Below, one piece after another: positions 6,710 to 14,686 of a DNA stretch of 14,866 nucleotides (position 1 is its first letter; the number at the start of each line of letters is the position of its first letter). The DNA is from Clostridia bacterium (GTDB lineage: Bacteria; Bacillota; Clostridia; Christensenellales; Borkfalkiaceae), in the NCBI GenBank assembly GCA_017646555.1, contig JAGCMG010000087.1:1-14866 (forward strand). Reading direction: 5' to 3'. A model generated the notes under the pieces. That model saw only the letters and a program-made list of their open reading frames with translations. It was not told where the DNA came from and ran no database searches. The position numbers and the translations under genes were made by a program.

Positions 6710-6791
6710 ATATGGATAAATATATGAAAGTGCTTGATGAAAAATCAAACTACTGCAAAACTTTGAATAAAGATGAGATAGGAGGTTAATT

Positions 6792-8945
6792 GTGAAAAAA
6801 TTATTAGCCAATAGAAAATTATTTTCAATAACTTTAGCGTTAGTGATGTTGTTCACGGCGATTGCAAGTATTAGTGTATCTATGGGAAATATAAATCTTA
6901 TACCAGTAAAGGCTGATTCTGCAATAGCGCGCGAATATAAAGAAATGACTTTGGATTTAGAAAATTTACCTATAAACTTCGTTTATGGCGATAAGTATTT
7001 TTCAGGTTTTTCGCCAAAATACTTCGTTGAAGAATATCGTACTTCGCGTCCGGAAAGAAACGGTGTGTTGACGACTATTCAATTAAGACACGAAGATATC
7101 GTAGTTAATATCGAAACTGGTTTTTATGAAGAATACAACGCTTACGACTACACGGTTTACTTTAAAAACGTAGGTAGTTCAAATAGTAAAGTGTTCAAAT
7201 ACTTAAACGCTATCGATATGAATATTGAAGGTGGTTCGCCAAGACTTAAAGGTATTTGGGGTGATAAAACCCTTGCCGGCACCGGTGGCGACTACGCACC
7301 TTACGATTACGATTTAACTCAAACGAACGTAGGCTTTATGTCAACCAACGGTCGTCCTACCCACGGTGTATTCCCTTACTTTAACTTAGAAAACGCAAAC
7401 GGTGGCGCAATGTTCGCTATCGGTTGGGGTGGTACTTGGGAAGCAACTTTTAAGTACGACGCATCAACTAACAGCACTAACTTTACCGGTCTTGGTACGA
7501 GAAACTTAAAAACTTACTTAAAACCAGGTGAAGAAATTAGAACGCCGTTAATTGCAGTACTTCGTTACTATGAACGCGACGAAGACCTTGCTACTAACGC
7601 TTGGCGTAAATGGATGGTAGACTGTAACATCCCGCGTGAAGGCGATACCGAAGACCCTATGGAACCAATCCGTATGGTACAAATTTCTAACGACACGGGA
7701 AAACCTAATAGCGACGGTAGTATTTCGGAAGACTACACCACTTGGGAAAGAAGTTTAAGAAGTTATTATGAACACGGTTTAACTGCTGATTATAGATGGT
7801 TTGACGCAGGATGGTATATTTCACCGGACAATCAAACCGTTCCATCTGCTTGGTACGGCACGGTAGGTACTTGGACGATAGACCACGTTAAATGGCCTGG
7901 TGATACCTTTAAGCAAAGTGTAGACTATGCTAAAGTACACGGCACTGGTACTATGGTTTGGTTTGAACCTGAACGTGTTACGAATATTTCAGCACTTGTT
8001 GCTAACTTTGGTTATAATGCAGAATGGGCTATCGCATCTGGTAGTAATAATATGAATAACCTTGGTAATCCTGCAGCGCTTGCTTGGACCAAGAATAAAA
8101 TTCTTACCTTTATGAAAACGCACGGCGTTTCTATGTATCGTGAAGACTTTAACTGTGACCCGTATTCTTTCTGGGACAACGGTGACACTAAACAAGGCGC
8201 AAATAGACGTGGTATTACCGAAAACTTATACATGCAAGGCCACTACGAATTATGGGATTCTATAATCACTTGGCAAAAAGCAAACGGTGGTGCAGGTTGC
8301 GTTGACAGTTGTGCGTCAGGTGGTGGTAGAAACGACCTTGAAACTATGAGAAGAGCAATTATAAATCTTCGTAGTGATAGTGACAGAACGACTATTGATA
8401 AGCGTTTATCAATGACTTCAACCTTATCTAAATGGTTACCGTTAAACGGTACTATTACAGCTGAAAAGAGTTCAGAACTTGCTAACGGTATTATTGATAT
8501 TTACGCTATTCGTGGCTCACTTTTATGCTCAACCGTATTAAATATTAAATGGTATCACGACGCTGATAACGGCATTATCGACTGGGAAACTTTAAGAAAA
8601 GGTGAAGCCGAATGGAAAGAAGGTAGTAAGTACTTACTTAAAGAATTCTATACCTTAACCCCGTATAGAGGCGTTGCTGAATCAACTTCTTGGACGGCTT
8701 GGGAATATTACGACCCTGATACTGATTCAGCGTTTGTTCAAGCGTTTAGACAAAAGAGCGCAGAGGCATCAACTTATACTATTAACTTAAAGGCTATTTC
8801 CGATAATAAATATTATAGTGTACGCGACGTTGATGGAACTCACTCTCAAGAAAGAGTTTTAGGTTCAACCTTAAAACAAGGCTTAACTTTAAGCGCTTCA
8901 GCAAAGAGAACGGCTATTTCACTTTACATTACGCCGGTTGCTTAA
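6792..8945 (+). CDS. Secreted GH36-type alpha-galactosidase (paralogue 1)
   Basis: This 717-residue exported enzyme should hydrolyse alpha-galactosides such as side chains of galactomannan. The signal peptide runs to about Ala41 (VKA). An N-terminal beta-sandwich (about 50-290) precedes a TIM barrel opening at MVQISNDTG (residue 295). Barrel motifs are DAGWY (Asp338), VWFEPERV (Glu392), YREDFN with probable nucleophile Asp452, the CASGGGRNDLETMRRA block from Cys507, and LRSDSDR with probable acid/base Asp529. This is the melibiase (GH36) layout, though REDFN replaces the classic KWDxN, so galactose specificity is inferred; another alpha-glycoside is possible. The start GTG has AGGAGG (6780-6785) 6 bases upstream. 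It lies 82 bases after the lipoprotein gene with no terminator between, so it is probably in the same operon. Confidence 0.8.
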   Translation: MKKLLANRKLFSITLALVMLFTAIASISVSMGNINLIPVKADSAIAREYKEMTLDLENLPINFVYGDKYFSGFSPKYFVEEYRTSRPERNGVLTTIQLRHEDIVVNIETGFYEEYNAYDYTVYFKNVGSSNSKVFKYLNAIDMNIEGGSPRLKGIWGDKTLAGTGGDYAPYDYDLTQTNVGFMSTNGRPTHGVFPYFNLENANGGAMFAIGWGGTWEATFKYDASTNSTNFTGLGTRNLKTYLKPGEEIRTPLIAVLRYYERDEDLATNAWRKWMVDCNIPREGDTEDPMEPIRMVQISNDTGKPNSDGSISEDYTTWERSLRSYYEHGLTADYRWFDAGWYISPDNQTVPSAWYGTVGTWTIDHVKWPGDTFKQSVDYAKVHGTGTMVWFEPERVTNISALVANFGYNAEWAIASGSNNMNNLGNPAALAWTKNKILTFMKTHGVSMYREDFNCDPYSFWDNGDTKQGANRRGITENLYMQGHYELWDSIITWQKANGGAGCVDSCASGGGRNDLETMRRAIINLRSDSDRTTIDKRLSMTSTLSKWLPLNGTITAEKSSELANGIIDIYAIRGSLLCSTVLNIKWYHDADNGIIDWETLRKGEAEWKEGSKYLLKEFYTLTPYRGVAESTSWTAWEYYDPDTDSAFVQAFRQKSAEASTYTINLKAISDNKYYSVRDVDGTHSQERVLGSTLKQGLTLSASAKRTAISLYITPVA

Positions 8946-8953
8946 AAATAATA

Positions 8954-8982
8954 AAAAACCACCCGTTTGGGTGGTTTTTATT
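8954..8982 (+). terminator. Rho-independent terminator between the GH36 paralogues
   Basis: ACCACCC (8958-8964) pairs with GGGTGGT (8969-8975) around the tetraloop GTTT. Flanking A and T runs extend the stem. It should separate the first GH36 transcript from the second, though no clear promoter was found for the second gene in the 43 bases that follow; read-through is possible. Confidence 0.9.
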
Positions 8983-9025
8983 TAAGAGCATATATTAAAA
9001 TTTAGCGTGCTAAAAAAGGATTTTT

Positions 9026-11149
9026 ATGAAAAAATTAAATTATAAAAAACTTATTTCTTTACTTTTATCAGTTTTAACTGTTTTTAGCGTAACTTTTTGT
9101 TGTGTTTCTTGTAAAGATGACGACGGCGCTAACGCTAAAACTGAAATAGAAAAAGAATACGAATATATTTTTAACGATTTATCTAATTTCCCGATATCTT
9201 TTACTTACGGCGAAAAAACTTTTAACGGTTTTTCAAGTAGTCAATTCAGCCTCGTTTCAACCGACACAAAAAACGAAAGAAACGGAGTGTTAAATACCGT
9301 AGTTTTAAGGCACGAAAATATTTTAGTCACTCTAAAAACTTGTTTGTATAAAGATTACAACGCTTACGATTACACCGTGTATTTTAAAAATATAGGTAGC
9401 GTAAATAGTAAAGTTTTTTCTAATATTTACGCCGATATGACCTTCAAAGGCGAAAGTCCTAAATTAAAAGGTATTATGGGCGATAAAGGTGGGGATTACG
9501 AACCGTACGAATACGATTTAACTGAATACCCGTTAAGTTTTAAGTCAACGAGTGGTCGTCCGACTCACGGCAATTTCCCTTATTATAACTTAGAAAACGC
9601 AAACGGTGGCGCAATGCTTGCTATCGGTTGGGGTGGAACTTGGCAAGCCGATTTTGAGTATGACGAAAGTAAAATGGAAAGTTCGTTTTCAGCGACTGGC
9701 ACGCTCAATCTAAAAACCTATTTAAAGTCTGGTGAAGAAATTAGAACGCCACTTTATGCAGTCGTTCGTTACTACAAACGAAACGAAACTCTTGCGACTA
9801 ACGCTTGGCGTAAATGGATGGTTGACTGCAATATTCCGCGTGAAGGCGATACGACTGACCCTATGAAACCAATCCGTATGGTGCAAATTTCTAACGATAC
9901 GGGAAAACCTAATAGCGACGGTAGTATTTCGGAAGACTACACCACTTGGGAAAGAAGTTTACAAAGTTACTACGACCACGGCTTAACTGCTGATTATAGA
10001 TGGTTTGACGCAGGATGGTATATTTCACCGGACAATCAAACCGTTCCATCTAACTGGTACGGCACGGTAGGGACTTGGACGATTGACCCTGTAAAATGGC
10101 CGGAAGATACCTTTAAGCAAAGCGTAGACTATGCAAAAGCGCACGGCACGGGTACTATGGTTTGGTTCGAACCTGAACGCGTTACTAATCTTGACGCGCT
10201 TAGCGAAAACTACGGCTATCAAAAATCTTGGGCAATAACAGGCGCAAGCACTAACCTAAACAACCTTGGCAATCCCGACGCGCTTAACTGGACAAAAAAT
10301 AAAATTTTAACGTTTATGCAAACGCACGGCGTTTCTATGTACCGTGAAGATTTTAACTTAGACCCTAATACTTTTTGGTATTCAGGTGATGTTGCGCAAG
10401 GCGAAAACCGTCGTGGTATTACGGAAAACTTGTATATTCAGGGGCATTACGATTTGTGGGATTCTATAATTGCTTGGCAAAAAGCAAACGGTGGTGCAAC
10501 TTGCGTTGATAGTTGCGCGTCAGGTGGTGGTAGAAACGATTTAGAAACTATGAGAAGAGCGATTATCAATCTTCGTAGTGACTCTGATAGAACGACTATT
10601 GATAGGCGTTTAGCAATGACTTCAACCTTATCAAAATGGTTACCGTTAAACGGCACGATTACTGCTGAAAAGACTGCTGAACTTGCTAACGGTATCATTG
10701 ATATTTACGCTATTCGTGGCTCGCTTTTATGTTCAACCGTATTAAATATTAAATGGTATCACGACGCTAATAACGGCGTAATTGATTGGGAAATATTAAA
10801 GCAAGGCGAAAGAGAGTGGAAAGAGGGCAGTAAGTATTTACTTAAAGACTTTTATAACTTAACGCCTTACCGCGGTGTAACTGGGAATTATAGTTGGACG
10901 GCTTGGGAATATTACGACCCAGATACTGATTCGGCGTTCGTTCAAGCGTTTAGACAAGAAAACGCAGAGGCTGTAACTTACACCGTTAAACTTAAAGCCT
11001 TAAAAGATAATAAGTATTATAAAGTGCGTGATATTGACGGCGTTAACTCAATTGATAAAGTTTTAGGTTCAACCTTAAAAAAGGGCTTAACCTTAACGGC
11101 GCAAAACAAAAGAACGGCAATTTCACTTTATATTGAACCGATTTTATAA
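9026..11149 (+). CDS. Lipid-anchored GH36-type alpha-galactosidase (paralogue 2)
   Basis: This 707-residue paralogue of the preceding gene shares the full catalytic layout, with probable nucleophile Asp442 in YREDFN and acid/base Asp519 in LRSDSDR. The main difference is the N-terminus: a lipoprotein signal ending CVSC (Cys29), although Cys at position -3 of the lipobox is atypical. The enzyme is thus probably tethered to the cell surface while paralogue 1 is released. The N-terminal beta domain has diverged clearly, and the catalytic core is nearly identical. The start ATG has AAGGA (9016-9020) 5 bases upstream. A terminator precedes the gene and another follows it. Substrate may overlap with or differ from that of paralogue 1; the sequence does not decide this. 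Confidence 0.8.
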   Translation: MKKLNYKKLISLLLSVLTVFSVTFCCVSCKDDDGANAKTEIEKEYEYIFNDLSNFPISFTYGEKTFNGFSSSQFSLVSTDTKNERNGVLNTVVLRHENILVTLKTCLYKDYNAYDYTVYFKNIGSVNSKVFSNIYADMTFKGESPKLKGIMGDKGGDYEPYEYDLTEYPLSFKSTSGRPTHGNFPYYNLENANGGAMLAIGWGGTWQADFEYDESKMESSFSATGTLNLKTYLKSGEEIRTPLYAVVRYYKRNETLATNAWRKWMVDCNIPREGDTTDPMKPIRMVQISNDTGKPNSDGSISEDYTTWERSLQSYYDHGLTADYRWFDAGWYISPDNQTVPSNWYGTVGTWTIDPVKWPEDTFKQSVDYAKAHGTGTMVWFEPERVTNLDALSENYGYQKSWAITGASTNLNNLGNPDALNWTKNKILTFMQTHGVSMYREDFNLDPNTFWYSGDVAQGENRRGITENLYIQGHYDLWDSIIAWQKANGGATCVDSCASGGGRNDLETMRRAIINLRSDSDRTTIDRRLAMTSTLSKWLPLNGTITAEKTAELANGIIDIYAIRGSLLCSTVLNIKWYHDANNGVIDWEILKQGEREWKEGSKYLLKDFYNLTPYRGVTGNYSWTAWEYYDPDTDSAFVQAFRQENAEAVTYTVKLKALKDNKYYKVRDIDGVNSIDKVLGSTLKKGLTLTAQNKRTAISLYIEPIL

Positions 11150-11154
11150 AAAAT

Positions 11155-11182
11155 TAAAAGCCACCTTTTTAGGTGGTTTTTT
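11155..11182 (+). terminator. Rho-independent terminator after GH36 paralogue 2
   Basis: CCACCT (11161-11166) pairs with AGGTGG (11171-11176) around TTTT, flanked by AAAAG and a run of six Ts. It isolates the glycan block from the housekeeping operon. Confidence 0.85.
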
Positions 11183-11297
11183 GCTATATGGTTTAATTTT
11201 AGCCTTAACGCTATCGCGAAAGTTGACCACGATTTGATTTTCAAGGGTAAAAGATTAAATAAAAAAACAAAAAAATTTTTACAAATTTAATTTATTC

Positions 11298-11326
11298 TTG
11301 AAAAATGCGTTTAATTATGTTATTAT
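11298..11326 (+). promoter_or_regulatory. Promoter of the mrnC-rlmB-sigH-dnaX-ybaB operon
   Basis: TTGAAA (11298-11303), 17-base spacer, TATTAT (11321-11326) with TGT immediately upstream (extended -10). Further TATAAT-like hexamers follow at once, so the start point may vary. The A/T runs just upstream (11260-11297) could act as an UP element. The rest of the 11183-11297 interval shows no ORF or structured RNA that I can support. Confidence 0.75.
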
Positions 11327-11359
11327 ATATAATATTATAATATTAAGATAGGTTTAAAA

Positions 11360-11764
11360 TTGTTCGTTAAAGAAGTTATATCGTCTAAAAAAGCGCGTGA
11401 AATGAATCCCGTAGTATTAGCGTTTATAGGTGATGCTGTTTATACTTTATTCGTAAGGGAAAACCTTGCCTTAAATCACGATTTAAAAACGGGTGAATTA
11501 AATAAGTTATCCACTTTAAAGGTAAGAGCGTCGGCGCAGTCTGAGCGTATGAACGCTTTGCTTTCTATTTTATCGGAAGATGAAACGGATATTTATAAGC
11601 GCGCAAGAAACGCTAAAAAGCCTACAAAAGCCAAGTCGGCAAGTATTGCCGAATATAATAGAAGCACGGGGTTTGAGGCTGTTATCGGTTATTTGTATTT
11701 AACGGGAAATACTGATAGACTTGCTTTTTTATTAAACTACGGAGAAACTACTGATGAAAGTTGA
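11360..11764 (+). CDS. mrnC: Mini-ribonuclease III
   Basis: This 134-residue RNase III-like enzyme lacks the double-stranded RNA-binding domain and matures the ends of 23S rRNA precursor in Firmicutes. It has the family motifs LAFIGDAVY (Asp25), RARNAK and FEAVIGYLYL (Glu106), the acidic residues that bind catalytic magnesium. The start is TTG 11360: the residues before LAFIGDA then match the length of the Bacillus subtilis protein, whereas the ATG at 11402 would remove most of the first helix. The ribosome site is weak (ATAGG, 7 bases away), so expression may be low. The end overlaps rlmB by 11 bases, indicating one operon and translational coupling. Confidence 0.9.
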   Translation: MFVKEVISSKKAREMNPVVLAFIGDAVYTLFVRENLALNHDLKTGELNKLSTLKVRASAQSERMNALLSILSEDETDIYKRARNAKKPTKAKSASIAEYNRSTGFEAVIGYLYLTGNTDRLAFLLNYGETTDES

Positions 11765-12479
11765 AGGCAAAAACGCCGTTAGAGAAATTCTTAAAACGGA
11801 ACTTAATATCGAAAAAGCGTTAGTTCAAAACGGGTTAAAGGACCGTGAATCGCGCGCGCTTATTGACGAGATTAGAAATAAAAAAATCAAAATTCAGTTT
11901 GCCGACGGCATAGTGTTAGACAAAAATTCCGAAAGCAAACGCCACCAAGGCTTTATAGTTTTTACTGCAGAGTATAAATATGCTGAGTTTGAAGATATAG
12001 TAAAGTCAGTTAAAGATAAAAGCCAATCTATAATAGTTTGTTTAGACGGTGTTTTAGACCCACACAATTTAGGCAGTATTATTCGTGTGTGTGAGTGTGG
12101 TGGTGTAGACGGGCTTATTATACCAGAGCGTCGTTCTGCAAGCGTTAACGAAACGGTTATGCGTATATCGGAAGGTGGCGTTAATCACGTTAAAATCGCT
12201 AAAGTAGTAAATCTTAACAACGCTTTAACCGAATTAAAAGATGCAGGTTTTTGGGTAACCGGTGCTGAACTTGGTGGGGAAAACCTTTATAAAGCCGACC
12301 TTACCGGTAAAACCGTTTTAGTAATCGGTGGTGAAGGCACGGGCATTAAAAAATTAACCAAAGAAATTTGTGATAGAATAGTTACTATACCTATGTACGG
12401 CAAAGTAAATTCGCTTAATGCGTCGGTTGCTTGTGGTATAGTGTTATTTGAAGTATTAAGGCAAGTAAATGGAAAATAA
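11754..12479 (+). CDS. rlmB: 23S rRNA 2'-O-methyltransferase, RlmB/TrmH (SpoU) family
   Basis: This 241-residue protein should methylate the 2'-O of guanosine 2251 (E. coli numbering) in the 23S rRNA peptidyl-transferase region using S-adenosylmethionine. The N-terminal domain opens with VEGKNAVREIL, typical of the substrate-binding domain. The knotted SPOUT domain carries motif 1 DPHNLGSIIR (Asn105, Arg111), motif 2 IGGEGTGI (Glu194) and motif 3 IPMYGKVNSLNAS (Ser220, Asn222). ATG 11754 has GGAG 9 bases upstream. Overlaps of 11 bases with both mrnC and sigH place it in one coupled operon. RlmB itself is the best match, helped by the conserved mrnC-rlmB order; another TrmH-type methylase is possible. 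Confidence 0.9.
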   Translation: MKVEGKNAVREILKTELNIEKALVQNGLKDRESRALIDEIRNKKIKIQFADGIVLDKNSESKRHQGFIVFTAEYKYAEFEDIVKSVKDKSQSIIVCLDGVLDPHNLGSIIRVCECGGVDGLIIPERRSASVNETVMRISEGGVNHVKIAKVVNLNNALTELKDAGFWVTGAELGGENLYKADLTGKTVLVIGGEGTGIKKLTKEICDRIVTIPMYGKVNSLNASVACGIVLFEVLRQVNGK

Positions 12480-13059
12480 ATATTTAAAATTAACTGATGA
12501 GGAGTTAGTTTTATTAGTTCAATCGGGTGATACTTACGCGACTGAAACACTTTTTAAACGTTATATGCCTCAAGTTAAAAATATAGCGCGTTCGTTCTTT
12601 TTATTTGGTGGCGACGCAACCGACCTTATTCAAGAAGGCAATTTTGGCTTATTTAAGGCGGCACATTCTTTTACGGAAGGCAAGTCGTTTAAAAATTTTG
12701 CGTTAGTATGTATAAAACGCAATATTATATCGGCTGTAAAAAGCGCCAACCGTGAAAAACATAAAATATTAAACGATTACGCCGACTTAACTTCCGTTTA
12801 CGGTGAAGAAGGGTTTGAAGGCTATTTTGGCGACGATTCTTTAGACCCAGCCGTAATGTTTAACGAAAGGGAAAGCAAGCAAGAACTTAAAGCCCGTTTA
12901 GAAAAGATTTTAAGTCCGCTTGAAAATGAAATTTTAGGGTATTATTTAAACGGATACACTTATTTAGAAATTTCTCAAAACCTACAAAAATCCGTAAAAG
13001 CAGTGGATAACGCAATTCAGCGTATAAGGAAAAAAATATTAAAGGAATTTAAAAACTGA
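12469..13059 (+). CDS. sigH: RNA polymerase sigma factor, SigH (Spo0H) type
   Basis: This 196-residue sigma-70 family protein has region 2 with the core-binding and -10 recognition block (DLIQEGNFGLFKAAHSF, about residues 52-68) and region 4 with a helix-turn-helix (YTYLEISQNLQKSVKAVDNAIQRIRKK, in two halves around residues 163-189). The VKAVDNAIQR end is characteristic of SigH, which in Firmicutes directs early sporulation or competence genes. Its position after mrnC and rlmB matches the Bacillus order, except that yacP is absent. It is slightly shorter than Bacillus SigH (about 218). ATG 12469 has AAGG 7 bases upstream and overlaps rlmB by 11 bases; the stop overlaps the dnaX start by one base. 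A SigI- or other sigma-70-like role is less likely. Confidence 0.85.
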   Translation: MENKYLKLTDEELVLLVQSGDTYATETLFKRYMPQVKNIARSFFLFGGDATDLIQEGNFGLFKAAHSFTEGKSFKNFALVCIKRNIISAVKSANREKHKILNDYADLTSVYGEEGFEGYFGDDSLDPAVMFNERESKQELKARLEKILSPLENEILGYYLNGYTYLEISQNLQKSVKAVDNAIQRIRKKILKEFKN

Positions 13060-14669
13060 TGGCATATCTTGCTATATATAGAAAGTACCGTCCAACGACT
13101 TTCGATAAAGTTATCGGTCAGGAACACGTAGTTAAAACTTTAATAAATCAAATAGAAACGGGAAGAATAGGTCACGCTTATCTTTTCACGGGTACGCGTG
13201 GGACGGGTAAAACTTCTATTGCTAAAATCTTTTCAAAAGCAATAAATTGTTTAAATCCGGTAAACGGCTCACCTTGTGGTAAATGCTTGGCGTGTCAATC
13301 GCTTTCGGACCCGTCTAACATTGACGTGTTGGAAATCGACGCAGCGTCAAATAACGGCGTTAACGAAATCCGTGATTTAAGGGAAAAAGTTCAATACCCA
13401 CCAACAAGTTGTAAGTATAAAGTTTACATTATCGACGAAGTTCATATGCTTTCGCCGTCAGCGTTTAACGCACTCTTAAAAACTTTAGAAGAACCACCTA
13501 AACACGCAGTCTTTATCTTGGCAACGACTGAAGTTCATAAAATGCCTGCAACGATTTTATCGCGTTGTATGAGATTTGATTTTAAGTTGGTCGATATTGA
13601 TACTATCGCGAATTTGATATGTTCTATTTACGACGAACTTGGCAAAAAATACGATAAAGACGCCGTTTATATGATAGCAAAATCGGGGGAAGGTAGCGTG
13701 CGTGACGCGCTTTCCGTTGCAGATACTTGTCTTTCGTTTGCCGAAGGAAAACTAACTTATCAAGACGTTTTAACGGCAATAGGTTCGTCCGATAGGGAAA
13801 AACTTTCAGCCCTTTTACAAGGCGTGTTAAGCGATAATTCCGAAAAGGCGCTAACCGTTACCGATTCGTTACTTAAACTCGGTAAAAGCGTGGGGCTTTT
13901 ATTAAAAGACGTCGCTGGTTATTTAAGGGAACTTTTAATAGTAAAAACTTGTCAAAACGCAAAGGAACTATTAAAACTTCCTAAAGAAATGATTGACGAA
14001 CTTGAACAAATTGCAAGTACGGTTACCAAGGAAAAAATTCTTCGCGCGCTTGAAATCTTTACTTTAACTGAAAGCGATTTAAAGTATTCTTCGCATCCAA
14101 GAATTTTATTTGAAACGGCTGTGGTTAAAGCGACTAAACCTGATGAAGATAACGATATTTCGGCACTTTTAACGAGAATTGCCGAACTTGAAAAAACGGT
14201 TAAAGACCTTAAAAACGGCGCAATAAGTTTACCTACTAAAAAGAAAGAAGTTAATTTAGAAGAACCTAAATGCGAAGTTAAAGAAGATGTTAGAGCCGTA
14301 GAAGAAATAAAGGAAGTAAAACCAGTAACTTTAACGCCCGTATCAAAAACGGGGCTAACGGCAGGGCAGATATTTGGTAAAATCGTAACTTCATTAAGGC
14401 ATAATAACGAAGTTATGCTTTGGTCGGTAATGCAAGGCGCGTCGGCTAAACTTGACGGCGATACCTTAACGGTAATTGCTTCAGGCGAAGGGGATGAAGA
14501 AGTTATCGGAACGGAAGAAAATATTAAACTTATAAAAAATCAACTACCTGAATATAGTTTTTCAGTAGTGGTGAAACGTTCGCCCGAAGTTGAAAATAAA
14601 AATAAAATAGACGAAGAAATCGAAAATTATAAAAAGATTTTCGGTAGCGATATCGTAATTATAAAATAG
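13059..14669 (+). CDS. dnaX: DNA polymerase III subunit gamma/tau
   Basis: This 536-residue clamp-loader ATPase loads the sliding clamp on DNA. The AAA+ domain shows Walker A GTRGTGKTS (45-53), a zinc-binding set Cys64, Cys73, Cys76 and Cys79, Walker B YIIDEVH (Asp126, Glu127), the SRC arginine-finger motif (168-170) and sensor 2 GSVRDA. A charged linker of about residues 375-430 joins a C-terminal tau-type domain. The length equals a full tau-like product. I see no canonical A AAA AAG slippery heptamer, so a shorter gamma form is not predicted. The start ATG shares one base with the sigH stop (TGATG); AAGGA lies 12 bases upstream. Cotranscription with sigH and ybaB is likely. Confidence 0.95.
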   Translation: MAYLAIYRKYRPTTFDKVIGQEHVVKTLINQIETGRIGHAYLFTGTRGTGKTSIAKIFSKAINCLNPVNGSPCGKCLACQSLSDPSNIDVLEIDAASNNGVNEIRDLREKVQYPPTSCKYKVYIIDEVHMLSPSAFNALLKTLEEPPKHAVFILATTEVHKMPATILSRCMRFDFKLVDIDTIANLICSIYDELGKKYDKDAVYMIAKSGEGSVRDALSVADTCLSFAEGKLTYQDVLTAIGSSDREKLSALLQGVLSDNSEKALTVTDSLLKLGKSVGLLLKDVAGYLRELLIVKTCQNAKELLKLPKEMIDELEQIASTVTKEKILRALEIFTLTESDLKYSSHPRILFETAVVKATKPDEDNDISALLTRIAELEKTVKDLKNGAISLPTKKKEVNLEEPKCEVKEDVRAVEEIKEVKPVTLTPVSKTGLTAGQIFGKIVTSLRHNNEVMLWSVMQGASAKLDGDTLTVIASGEGDEEVIGTEENIKLIKNQLPEYSFSVVVKRSPEVENKNKIDEEIENYKKIFGSDIVIIK

Positions 14670-14686
14670 AAAAAAGGAGAATTATT

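Noticed and set aside
7989..8233. Antisense ORFs over the GH36 genes and elsewhere
   Set aside because: They are mirror frames of strongly conserved coding regions, lack ribosome sites and show no recognisable protein features.
8983..9015. Promoter for GH36 paralogue 2
   Set aside because: TATATT is present near 8991 but no -35-like hexamer lies at the right distance; the region is also mostly terminator tail.
11506..11514. Additional DnaA box inside mrnC
   Set aside because: TTATCCACT differs at the last base, is single and lies within conserved coding sequence.
14236..14250. Programmed frameshift in dnaX giving a gamma form
   Set aside because: The A-rich run reads T AAA AAG rather than the A AAA AAG heptamer, and no downstream stem or early stop in the -1 frame was established.
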